A program made the position numbers and the translations under genes. Of a DNA stretch of 10,649 nt, positions 4,998 through 10,649 are shown piece by piece (position 1 is the first letter of the stretch; each line of letters begins with the position of its first letter). Below the pieces are notes generated by a model. That model did no database searches and had not been told where the DNA came from. It was given only the letters and a program-made list of their open reading frames with translations. Origin of the DNA: an uncultured candidate division Zixibacteria bacterium (lineage in GTDB: Bacteria; Zixibacteria; MSB-5A5; GN15; FEB-12); NCBI GenBank assembly GCA_913009765.1, contig CAJVYT010000129.1, forward strand, positions 1 to 10,649, written 5' to 3'.

Positions 4998-7394
4998 CTA
5001 TAATCTCGGACGGTTTTCAACCGGTCGGGATATTTTTCTTTTCACATACGGTGATTCTACCATAGCAATCTGCAGAACTTCTTTGACCTGTTTGACATAA
5101 TGAAGCGTTAGTCCCTCAAGTAAATCAGCAGGAAGTTCTTTGACATCTTTTTTATTTTGATATGGTAAAATAATTTCAGATATTCCGTTTCGCTTGGCGG
5201 CAAGCAGTTTTTCATTCAGTCCGCCAATAGCCAACACATCACCGGTTAAAGTTATCTCGCCTGTCATAGCAATATCTGTACGAATCGGAATAGAAACCAA
5301 CGATGAAAGCAGTGCGGTAATAAGTGTCACTCCGGCAGACGGTCCGTCTTTTGGTACTGCTCCTTCGGGAATATGTACATGCAGTTCAACCTTGTCATAA
5401 AAATCTTTTGTCAAACCAAACTGCTCTCGATTTTTACGAATATAAGAAAGAGCTGCAACTGCTGACTCCTGCATGACATCACCAAGTGAACCGGTTAAAG
5501 TCAGTTTTGATTTCCCATACATCGGGACAACTTCCACCGGAAGAGTCTCTCCACCGACAACAGTCCATGCAAGTCCGACAGCATAACCGATAGTCGGTGT
5601 AGGTTTTATATTTGAATCAACAAATTTTGGAGCACCCAACGCTTTGTGTACTTTATTTTTTGTGAGAGTAATCTTTTTTGTTTTTTTACCTGAGGCAATT
5701 TCAACAACAATTTTTCTTAAGACAGCACCAATCTGACGTTCCAATTCACGCACCCCTGATTCTCGGGTGTAGCTTCGGATAATTTCATATAATGCATCAT
5801 CTTGAAATGTTATTACTATTTTAGTTAGCCCAAGTTCTTTGTAAAGTTTAGGTAAAAGAAAATTTTTGGCAATAGCGAGTTTTTCAAAATCAAGATACCC
5901 GGGGAGAGTGATTATCTCCATCCTGTCTCGTAATGGTGCGGGTATAGATGCTATCGAATTTGCTGTTGTTATAAACAGTGTATCGGATAAATCATACTCA
6001 ACTTCTAAATAATTATCAGTAAACGTAGAGTTCTGCTCAGGGTCTAAAACCTCAAGAAGTGCCGAGGCAGGATCGCCACGAAAATCTTTACCGATTTTAT
6101 CTATTTCATCTAAAAGAAAGACCGGGTTTGACGAATCTGCTTTTTTCAATGATTGAATAATTCTCCCCGGTAAAGCACCAATATATGTTCTGCGGTGTCC
6201 TCTTATTTCAGCCTCATCATGTACCCCGCCTAAAGACATACGAACAAATTTGCGGTTCATAGCATTGGCAATTGAACGACCGACAGATGTTTTCCCAACT
6301 CCCGGAGGACCTACCAAACAAAGAATAGGACCTTTCACTTTTCCTGCTAACCTGATAATTGCCAAATGTTCGACTATTCTGCTTTTAGGTTTATCTAATC
6401 CATAGTGGTCAGCATCTAAAATAGCTTTCACATCTTTAAAATTGATTCTATCTTTAGTCGGTTTGTTCCACGGGATCCCTATAAGCCAATCAAGATAAGA
6501 ACGCACCACCCCTGCTTCGGCTGAATATGGGTGCATCTTAGAAAGCTTTTTAAGTTCTTCTTCAGCTTTATTTTTTACTTCTACAGGGTAATCATAACTT
6601 TCAAGTTTTGCATAAATATCATCGACCTCTGCAGTCGGTTCATCATGCTGTCCAAGCTCATCTTTAATAACTTTTAACTGCTGCTGCAGATAAAATTCAC
6701 GTTGTGATTGAGTCATAGATTCACGAACAGTACCATCAATCTCCTGTTCAATTTTCAAGATTTCTATTTCTTCATTTAAGATATCAGAAAGAATAACAAA
6801 TTGTGATTTTACATCAAATTCTTCTAAAATTGATTGTTTGGTTTCAATCTTCTGTAAAATATGAGTAGCTATTGTATCTGATTTTTGCTGATACTCATTT
6901 ATAGATGCAAGTGTTACTAAAACTTCGTCCGGTACCCGACGGTTCAGACGTATATATTCTGAAAATTGTTCTGAAACCGCTCGGCATAATGCTTCGGTCT
7001 CTCTATCCTGAGTTTTAGAATCGAAAGTTATAATTTTGGTTTGAGCAAAGAAATATTTATTCTTTTTGTTTATATTTTCAACTTTCGCACGAATAAGTCC
7101 TTCGACTAAAACTTTGAAAGTACCGTTTGGCATTTTCATCACTTGCAAAATTCTTGCAACGACACCTACCGAGTAAAGATCATCCTGTTTTGGTTTATCG
7201 ACAGATGCTTCTTTTTGGGAAAGGAGTAAAATGTGCTTATCTTCAGACATCGCTTCCTGCAAAGCATTGATCGTAAAATTACGACCTATCAACAAAGGGT
7301 ATATCATATGTGGAAAAACAACAACATCTCGTAAAGGAATAACCGGTAAATCCGGCTTGATAGCTATCGTTTCATCGTTATGCTTAATTTTCAT
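4998..7394 (-). CDS. lon: ATP-dependent Lon protease
   Basis: A cytoplasmic ATP-dependent serine protease that removes misfolded and selected regulatory proteins. Its 798 residues are a full-length LonA. The N-terminal substrate-recognition domain (about 15-210) starts with LPVIPLRDVVVFPHM. Coiled coil follows with QREFYLQQQLKVIKDELG. The AAA+ module has Walker A GPPGVGKTS (362-370) and Walker B VFLLDEID (425-432). The protease domain has catalytic S686 in PKDGPSAG and K729 in LNEKLLAAK; the 43-residue spacing equals that of S679 and K722 in E. coli Lon. After the protease domain it has a short basic tail (ESPYVKRKISRPVENRPRL). The ATG at 7394 has only a weak GGTAGA before it. A 113-base gap separates it from the kinase-like gene; I see no CIRCE element or clear heat-shock promoter there. 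Confidence 0.98.
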   Translation of the reverse strand: MKIKHNDETIAIKPDLPVIPLRDVVVFPHMIYPLLIGRNFTINALQEAMSEDKHILLLSQKEASVDKPKQDDLYSVGVVARILQVMKMPNGTFKVLVEGLIRAKVENINKKNKYFFAQTKIITFDSKTQDRETEALCRAVSEQFSEYIRLNRRVPDEVLVTLASINEYQQKSDTIATHILQKIETKQSILEEFDVKSQFVILSDILNEEIEILKIEQEIDGTVRESMTQSQREFYLQQQLKVIKDELGQHDEPTAEVDDIYAKLESYDYPVEVKNKAEEELKKLSKMHPYSAEAGVVRSYLDWLIGIPWNKPTKDRINFKDVKAILDADHYGLDKPKSRIVEHLAIIRLAGKVKGPILCLVGPPGVGKTSVGRSIANAMNRKFVRMSLGGVHDEAEIRGHRRTYIGALPGRIIQSLKKADSSNPVFLLDEIDKIGKDFRGDPASALLEVLDPEQNSTFTDNYLEVEYDLSDTLFITTANSIASIPAPLRDRMEIITLPGYLDFEKLAIAKNFLLPKLYKELGLTKIVITFQDDALYEIIRSYTRESGVRELERQIGAVLRKIVVEIASGKKTKKITLTKNKVHKALGAPKFVDSNIKPTPTIGYAVGLAWTVVGGETLPVEVVPMYGKSKLTLTGSLGDVMQESAVAALSYIRKNREQFGLTKDFYDKVELHVHIPEGAVPKDGPSAGVTLITALLSSLVSIPIRTDIAMTGEITLTGDVLAIGGLNEKLLAAKRNGISEIILPYQNKKDVKELPADLLEGLTLHYVKQVKEVLQIAMVESPYVKRKISRPVENRPRL

Positions 7395-7507
7395 TTTCTA
7401 CCATTATTTTATATTTTTTATCTACCTCGCAACATACTTCATTTTCTCAATAAGGTAAATAATTTTTTAGTAAATGTGATAGAATTGTGAAATTTACGAT
7501 ATAATCA
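7395..7507. other. Spacer upstream of lon
   Basis: This is the largest gap within the minus-strand gene block (113 bases, very AT-rich), so a separate lon promoter could lie here. I find only poor matches, such as TTTACC-17 bases-TATGTT on the minus strand. A weak inverted repeat GTAAAT/ATTTAC (about 7470-7497) follows the kinase-like gene, without a T tract. Confidence 0.3.
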
Positions 7508-8428
7508 TTAGTGGGGAATAGATGCAACCAGCCAAAGAATAGCGACCAGCACTGCCAACACACTTAGAGTCAGATACTTACGTGGGTTAGACGGTGTCTG
7601 CTCATAATACAGGAATTCTTTATTATTTTGCTCAATTAATTTTATTTCTTGTAATGTTGCTTTCAGCTCAAAGGTATTAACAAATCTGTCTTTTTGGTCT
7701 TTTGCAAGCAGTTTTCCAAGTAGCAATGCATTAATCCTATGAAATGAATCCGAATTTAATTCCGAAAATTGAGGCTGATAGAAAAGAATAGACTTTATCA
7801 GTTCATCTTCATTCTTCCCATCAAAAGGAAGCCGTCCGAACAAAATACGATAAGCAATAACACCGATTGCAAAAAAATCTGTCTGACAACCTACCGCTTC
7901 ATTTTTAATCTGCTCGGGAGATAGATAATGATAAGCTTCATATGGAGCTATAAATTCGGGACTGTTTTGGAAATTTTCAAATGGAGAGAGTCCGGCATCA
8001 GTCAAAATTGCCTGACTGTTTTTAGTTATAAGAATATTTGAAGGTTTCAAATTTCCATGAGGTAAATTCTTTTTGTGTAATACCGAAAGAGCATTACTTA
8101 TCTGAAGAAGTAGATCTAAAAGATTTTCTTCATGGAATTCTGAATTAACTAATAATTTTTGTAATGATGTTCCGTCAATATAGTCAGAGACAACAACAAT
8201 TGATTCCTCATGTTCTTCAACAGAATGTACAGTACAAAGATTTGGATGCTCTAACCCAATATATGCTTTTAGTTTATGCAAATCACGCGTAACAGCAACA
8301 GATGGTTTGAGCTGTTTTACTGATACTTGTATCTGTTTTTCGGTATCGTACGCTTTATAGATGACAGATAATCCTGATTCGCCGATTTTATGAAACGCTT
8401 CATATTGATTTATCTTTTTAATGTCCAT
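7508..8428 (-). CDS. Membrane-anchored Ser/Thr kinase-like protein, predicted pseudokinase
   Basis: A 306-residue protein with a bacterial Hanks-type kinase fold (about 9-265) and one C-terminal membrane helix (about 285-303, YLTLSVLAVLVAILWLVASI), leaving the kinase fold in the cytoplasm. Conserved parts are the VAIK-type lysine (K38 in VSVK), HPNL (61-64), the metal-binding aspartate of the DFG position (D144 in DAG), SPE (170-172), the helix-F aspartate (D183) and the late arginine (R248). Key changes: the catalytic HRD is HGN (124-126), so Asp is replaced by Asn; the glycine loop is GESGLS, with Ser at two glycine positions; the helix-C glutamate appears to be K52. The family relation is clear, but phosphotransfer is doubtful, so a scaffold or allosteric sensor role is more likely. 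No PASTA, TPR or other extracellular sensor domain is present. It sits between yraN and lon with no obvious ribosome binding site. Confidence 0.9.
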   Translation of the reverse strand: MDIKKINQYEAFHKIGESGLSVIYKAYDTEKQIQVSVKQLKPSVAVTRDLHKLKAYIGLEHPNLCTVHSVEEHEESIVVVSDYIDGTSLQKLLVNSEFHEENLLDLLLQISNALSVLHKKNLPHGNLKPSNILITKNSQAILTDAGLSPFENFQNSPEFIAPYEAYHYLSPEQIKNEAVGCQTDFFAIGVIAYRILFGRLPFDGKNEDELIKSILFYQPQFSELNSDSFHRINALLLGKLLAKDQKDRFVNTFELKATLQEIKLIEQNNKEFLYYEQTPSNPRKYLTLSVLAVLVAILWLVASIPH

Positions 8429-8503
8429 ATCTATTAATAACGGCTATTTTGGTATAAATCTTTAATATGTATTTAGATGGTAAAAAAATACAAAAAGCAG
8501 TAG

Positions 8504-8887
8504 TTATTCGGCTACATCAAAAGCATTTTCATAATGTTCTAATGTACCCTCTATAAACGTAATAACATCAAAACGCATATCTATATTTGTTAAATTGTGA
8601 ACCAAAATATATTGATTGGCAGCATCGGATAGATTTTTTATTTTTTTTTGATCAACTCGTTCTGAGGGATGTCCGAATTTTTTTGATGATGCCGATTTTA
8701 CTTCGACAAAAATTATCAGATTTTCTTTTGTAACTATAAGGTCAATTTCTTTACGACCTGCCTGCCAGTTTTTCTCTAAAATTTTATACCCGTTTTGTGC
8801 AAAATATTCTCCGGCAAGTTTTTCATACTCTTTACCCTTTGCTCTGTTTTCTTTTGTATAACTTTTTTTTTGATTAGAAGAGGGCAT
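8504..8887 (-). CDS. UPF0102 family YraN-like predicted nuclease
   Basis: A 127-residue protein of the widespread UPF0102/YraN family, which has a Holliday-junction-resolvase-like PD-(D/E)xK fold; its cellular role is not settled. The signature residues are visible: E20 in the first helix (KGKEYEKLAGEYFAQNGYKIL), D49 in KEIDLIV and E62-x-K64 in FVEVKS, followed by the usual basic helix (VDQKKIKNLSDAANQYI). The gene starts 14 bases inside the end of rnhB, a pairing found in many bacteria. It has no strong ribosome binding site, so translation is probably coupled to rnhB. A run of nine A near the start (codons for QKKS) and another T-rich run mid-gene could be places for slippage or sequencing error, but the frame is intact. 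Confidence 0.93.
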   Translation of the reverse strand: MPSSNQKKSYTKENRAKGKEYEKLAGEYFAQNGYKILEKNWQAGRKEIDLIVTKENLIIFVEVKSASSKKFGHPSERVDQKKIKNLSDAANQYILVHNLTNIDMRFDVITFIEGTLEHYENAFDVAE

Positions 8888-9527
8888 ACTGATTTAACAG
8901 TTCTGCTACCGGCTTAAAAGTTTTCCGATGAATATCTGTCGGACCATGTTCTTTTAATTCAGCTATATGGGCAGCGGTTGGATACCCTTTGTGTTTGGCA
9001 AACGAAAATGACGGATAGAGTGCTTGATAGCGATCCATAATTCTATCACGGGTAACTTTGGCAACTACCGATGCTGCCGCAACAGATTGACACAGAGCAT
9101 CACCACCAATAACAGCATATTGAGGATAAGAAATTTTGGGAATCGGATAGTTACCGTCAACAATAACAAAATCCGGATTTTCTTTTAAGTCATGTACTGC
9201 TTTTCTCATTGCCATTAGTGATGCCTGTAAAATATTTATTTTATCAATATCTTCATTATCCAAAATACCAATGGCACAAATCAAACCTAATTGGGCAATC
9301 TCATCAAAAATACGGTCACGTTTTGCAGGTGACAATTTTTTAGAATCTGTCAGACCTTCAATATGAATAGCATGTGGTAAAATAACTGCAGCCGCAACAA
9401 CCGGACCTGCCAAAGGACCTCGCCCCACTTCATCAACTCCGCATACAGATTTGTATCCTTGGTTATGAAGCATATCTTCTAAGTTTTCAATCATCGCATT
9501 AAATTGGTTATTTTTTTTAATTTTCAT
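8874..9527 (-). CDS. rnhB: Ribonuclease HII
   Basis: Cleaves the RNA strand of RNA-DNA hybrids and nicks DNA 5' of single misincorporated ribonucleotides, in the cytoplasm. The 217 residues hold all four catalytic acids of the family: D32 and E33 in GVDEVGRGPLAGP, D124 in VIVDGN and D143 in GGDALCQ. SVAAASVVAKVTRDR and HKGYPT (179-184) are also typical. The N-terminus is about ten residues longer than in short homologues; an internal Met12 is possible, but the ATG at 9527 has AGG nine bases upstream. It is the first gene of the minus-strand block and overlaps yraN by 14 bases. rsmD is divergent, 97 bases away. Confidence 0.97.
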   Translation of the reverse strand: MKIKKNNQFNAMIENLEDMLHNQGYKSVCGVDEVGRGPLAGPVVAAAVILPHAIHIEGLTDSKKLSPAKRDRIFDEIAQLGLICAIGILDNEDIDKINILQASLMAMRKAVHDLKENPDFVIVDGNYPIPKISYPQYAVIGGDALCQSVAAASVVAKVTRDRIMDRYQALYPSFSFAKHKGYPTAAHIAELKEHGPTDIHRKTFKPVAELLNQYALF

Positions 9528-9624
9528 AATTATCTACCTATATGATATTTTATTTTTATAAAACAAACAACAAAATAATTATATTATTGTTATCGGTTAA
9601 AAACTATTGTAATATTAGGATGTT
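9528..9624. promoter_or_regulatory. Divergent intergenic region between rnhB and rsmD
   Basis: These 97 bases are almost entirely A and T and must hold the promoters of two opposed genes. Minus strand: a -35-like TTGTTT, 17 bases and TATCAT can be placed. Plus strand: TTGTTA (9587-9592), 17 bases and TAATAT (9610-9615). Both would start transcription within or beside the ribosome binding sites, so I regard the exact boxes as unproven. AGGA (9617-9620) precedes the rsmD start. Confidence 0.4.
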
Positions 9625-10233
9625 ATGAAAAAAACAAATAAAGCTGATAAAAAAGAACATACCAACTCCTTTGAGTTTAAAATTATTGCGGGAACTCTGA
9701 AAAACCGTACAATCAAAGCACCGAATTTAGGTGTCACCCGTCCGCCTCTGACTCGGTTACGGAAATCAATTTTTGATTTTTTAAAACCATATTTACACGA
9801 AGCTCACTATCTGGATTTGTTTTCAGGTACCGGTTCATATCTGTTTGAAGCTGTCTCTCGTGGAGTAGTAAGTGCAACAGGTGTAGAACTTGAAAAACAA
9901 TTAGTCGATTCTATAAACAAACAGGCAGACAGGTTCTCAGTTGGTGACAGACTCACTTGTTTGTGTGATGATGTTTTTAAAGCAGTTCCAAAACTGAAAA
10001 AACAGCAAAAAAAATTTGATATAATTATGATTGCTCCACCGCAGTACAAAGGTATTATCGATAAAACTTTGCTCACTCTTCGGGAGCATCCTATTGTAAC
10101 CGATGAGCATCTGATACTTTGTCAACACGATACATCTGAGACTAAAAATATTTGTTTTGATGGATTTGAAATTTTACAACAACGTAAATACGGAAACACG
10201 ACCTTTACGGTTATGCAGTTGGGGAGAGAGTAA
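9625..10233 (+). CDS. rsmD: RsmD-family 16S rRNA methyltransferase
   Basis: A 202-residue SAM-dependent methyltransferase of the RsmD family, which methylates N2 of G966 in 16S rRNA of the small subunit. A lysine-rich leader (1-14) is followed by FEFKIIAGTLKNRTIKAP (family RIIGGxxxGRxL), TRPPLTRLRKSIFDFL (family RPTxxRVREALFN), SAM motif I LDLFSGTG with YLFEAVSRG (63-80), the acidic strand end VELE (87-90) and the C-terminal RKYGNTTFTVM. The catalytic motif IV, usually DPPY or DPPF, reads IAPPQYKG (136-143), so the aspartate is alanine. Similar APPQY versions may exist in other lineages' RsmD-like proteins, so target or activity may differ. AGGA lies four bases before the start. Confidence 0.88.
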   Translation: MKKTNKADKKEHTNSFEFKIIAGTLKNRTIKAPNLGVTRPPLTRLRKSIFDFLKPYLHEAHYLDLFSGTGSYLFEAVSRGVVSATGVELEKQLVDSINKQADRFSVGDRLTCLCDDVFKAVPKLKKQQKKFDIIMIAPPQYKGIIDKTLLTLREHPIVTDEHLILCQHDTSETKNICFDGFEILQQRKYGNTTFTVMQLGRE

Positions 10234-10243
10234 GACAGAGAGC

Positions 10244-10272
10244 GGTAGGTTAGAGAATCTGCTACCCATTTT
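10244..10272 (+). terminator. Weak terminator-like hairpin after rsmD
   Basis: GGTAG (10244-10248) pairs with CTACC (10262-10266), with AGA/TCT pairing inside, followed by ATTTTAAA. The stem is short and the T tract interrupted, so termination here is only possible, not certain. Confidence 0.3.
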
Positions 10273-10302
10273 AAACATAATAAATCATGAATTTCTTGTA
10301 GG

Positions 10303-10359
10303 TTGGTGTTCCGTTGGTTTGAAATCGTCAGATTTCAAAGTCGAGAAACCCGACATCAA
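10303..10359. repeat. Nested hairpin cluster between convergent genes
   Basis: TTTGAAATC (10318-10326) pairs perfectly with GATTTCAAA (10331-10339) around GTCA. Outside it, TTGGTGT (10303-10309) can pair with ACATCAA (10353-10359) allowing one G-T pair, and GTCG (10340-10343) with CGAC (10351-10354). There is no T tract. The position, between the end of rsmD and the end of a minus-strand gene, and the nested shape suggest an intergenic palindromic repeat or a structured 3' region. Confidence 0.5.
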
Positions 10360-10380
10360 TTATATGTACTATCGCTCTTT

Positions 10381-10538
10381 TTACCAATCTTTGCGATAAA
10401 CCATATATGTCTCATAATAGATATCTGTTGTGTATTCTCTCATATATTCAGGAAAAATATGACACCCCTTATCAACCTTTTTCCCTCCAACTGCTTTCTG
10501 CATTTTAATCGAAGCACGGGTGTCCCATCCGCTTGCGG
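10381..10538 (-). pseudogene. 3' end of an unrecognised gene, cut by an inverted-repeat element
   Basis: On the minus strand a frame ending in TAA at 10381-10383 has protein-like composition: it includes GWDTRASIKMQKAVGG and KGCHIFPEYMREYTTDIYY, and ends YETYMVYRKDW. It has no plausible start: the only ATGs lie mid-frame without a ribosome binding site. The frame runs backward into the CTTGTTGA-bounded element and meets a stop at 10558-10560. The simplest reading is the last roughly 50 codons of a gene whose upstream part has been separated by insertion of that element. I do not recognise the protein. It could also be a chance open frame, since only about 52 codons are visible. Confidence 0.4.
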
Positions 10539-10649
10539 CTTGTTGAAAAAGTCTAAATTATCTCAACTTGAGCAGTCAGGAACCCTTTCCTGACTGCTTA
10601 ATCGTCGGGAAAGGGTTCCCGACGACGCATTAATAGGTTTATCAACAAG
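10539..10649. mobile_element. Inverted-repeat element with two hairpins having complementary loops
   Basis: CTTGTTGA (10539-10546) and its exact reverse complement TCAACAAG (10642-10649) bound 111 bases; the three bases AAA beyond the eighth plus one position also match. Inside are hairpin A, a perfect 12-bp stem with loop CCCT (10571-10598), extendable to 15 bp with one G-T pair, and hairpin B, a perfect 9-bp stem with loop AGGG (10603-10624). There is no gene. Terminal inverted repeats with internal palindromes fit a miniature transposable element or interspersed repeat. The window stops at the last base of the right repeat, so its true end and any target duplication cannot be seen. Confidence 0.5.

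Noticed and set aside
7466..7490. Two TGTGA sequences upstream of lon resembling a CRP half-site pair.
   Set aside because: They are direct rather than inverted repeats, so they do not form a CRP-type operator.
10157..10593. Plus-strand frames overlapping the end of rsmD and the region to its right.
   Set aside because: They start inside rsmD or in hairpin DNA, have no ribosome binding site, and run into the inverted-repeat element with unlikely composition.

Overview
The window is AT-rich bacterial DNA dominated by a seven-gene minus-strand block of housekeeping genes, read from about 9527 down to 2450: rnhB, yraN, a membrane-anchored kinase-like gene, lon, engB, purA and a secreted FKBP-type prolyl isomerase. 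Genes sit close together (overlaps or gaps of 15 to 113 bases), so most are probably co-transcribed. A divergent gene, rsmD (plus strand, 9625-10233), starts on the other side of a 97-base AT-rich spacer. The organism is most likely a Gram-negative member of the Fibrobacteres-Chlorobi-Bacteroidetes group, perhaps Ignavibacteria or Kapabacteria-like. This is a low-confidence inference. It rests on the start of a secreted protein of the 'DTLWTR' kind at the left edge and the secreted repeat-bearing FKBP. Clear Shine-Dalgarno sites and a near-consensus sigma70 promoter (135-163) argue against typical Bacteroidetes proper.

Left part (1-2449). A truncated minus-strand gene for an exported protein leaves the window, driven by the strong promoter at 135-163. 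About 780 bases without a convincing gene follow; they hold several hairpins and a good plus-strand terminator near 634-668. Next come three small plus-strand genes of unknown function: an acidic 77-residue protein translationally coupled to a 111-residue three-helix membrane protein, then a 150-residue zinc-ribbon protein ending in a terminator (2214-2245). The plus-strand genes converge on the minus-strand operon. The operon has its own terminator (2274-2305), and a 98-bp inverted-repeat element (2324-2421) lies between the last operon gene and that terminator.

Middle part (2450-9527). These genes serve core functions: RNA primer and ribonucleotide removal (RNase HII), proteolysis (Lon), ribosome assembly (EngB), AMP synthesis (PurA) and periplasmic or envelope protein folding (FKBP). 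The least ordinary member is the kinase-like protein at 7508-8428. It lacks the catalytic aspartate and several other kinase residues, so it is predicted to be a membrane-tethered pseudokinase.

Right part (10234-10649). Downstream of rsmD lie a weak terminator, a hairpin cluster (10303-10359) and the 3' end of an unrecognised minus-strand gene (from 10381). That reading frame is cut by a sequence bounded by CTTGTTGA/TCAACAAG inverted repeats (10539-10649). Inside are two long hairpins whose four-base loops and flanking stems are reverse complements of one another. This looks like a small mobile or repeat element disrupting a gene, seen only up to the window edge. I see no CRISPR array, tRNA, rRNA or phage genes. 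The most notable items are the pseudokinase, the two inverted-repeat elements and the Met/His repeat region of the FKBP.
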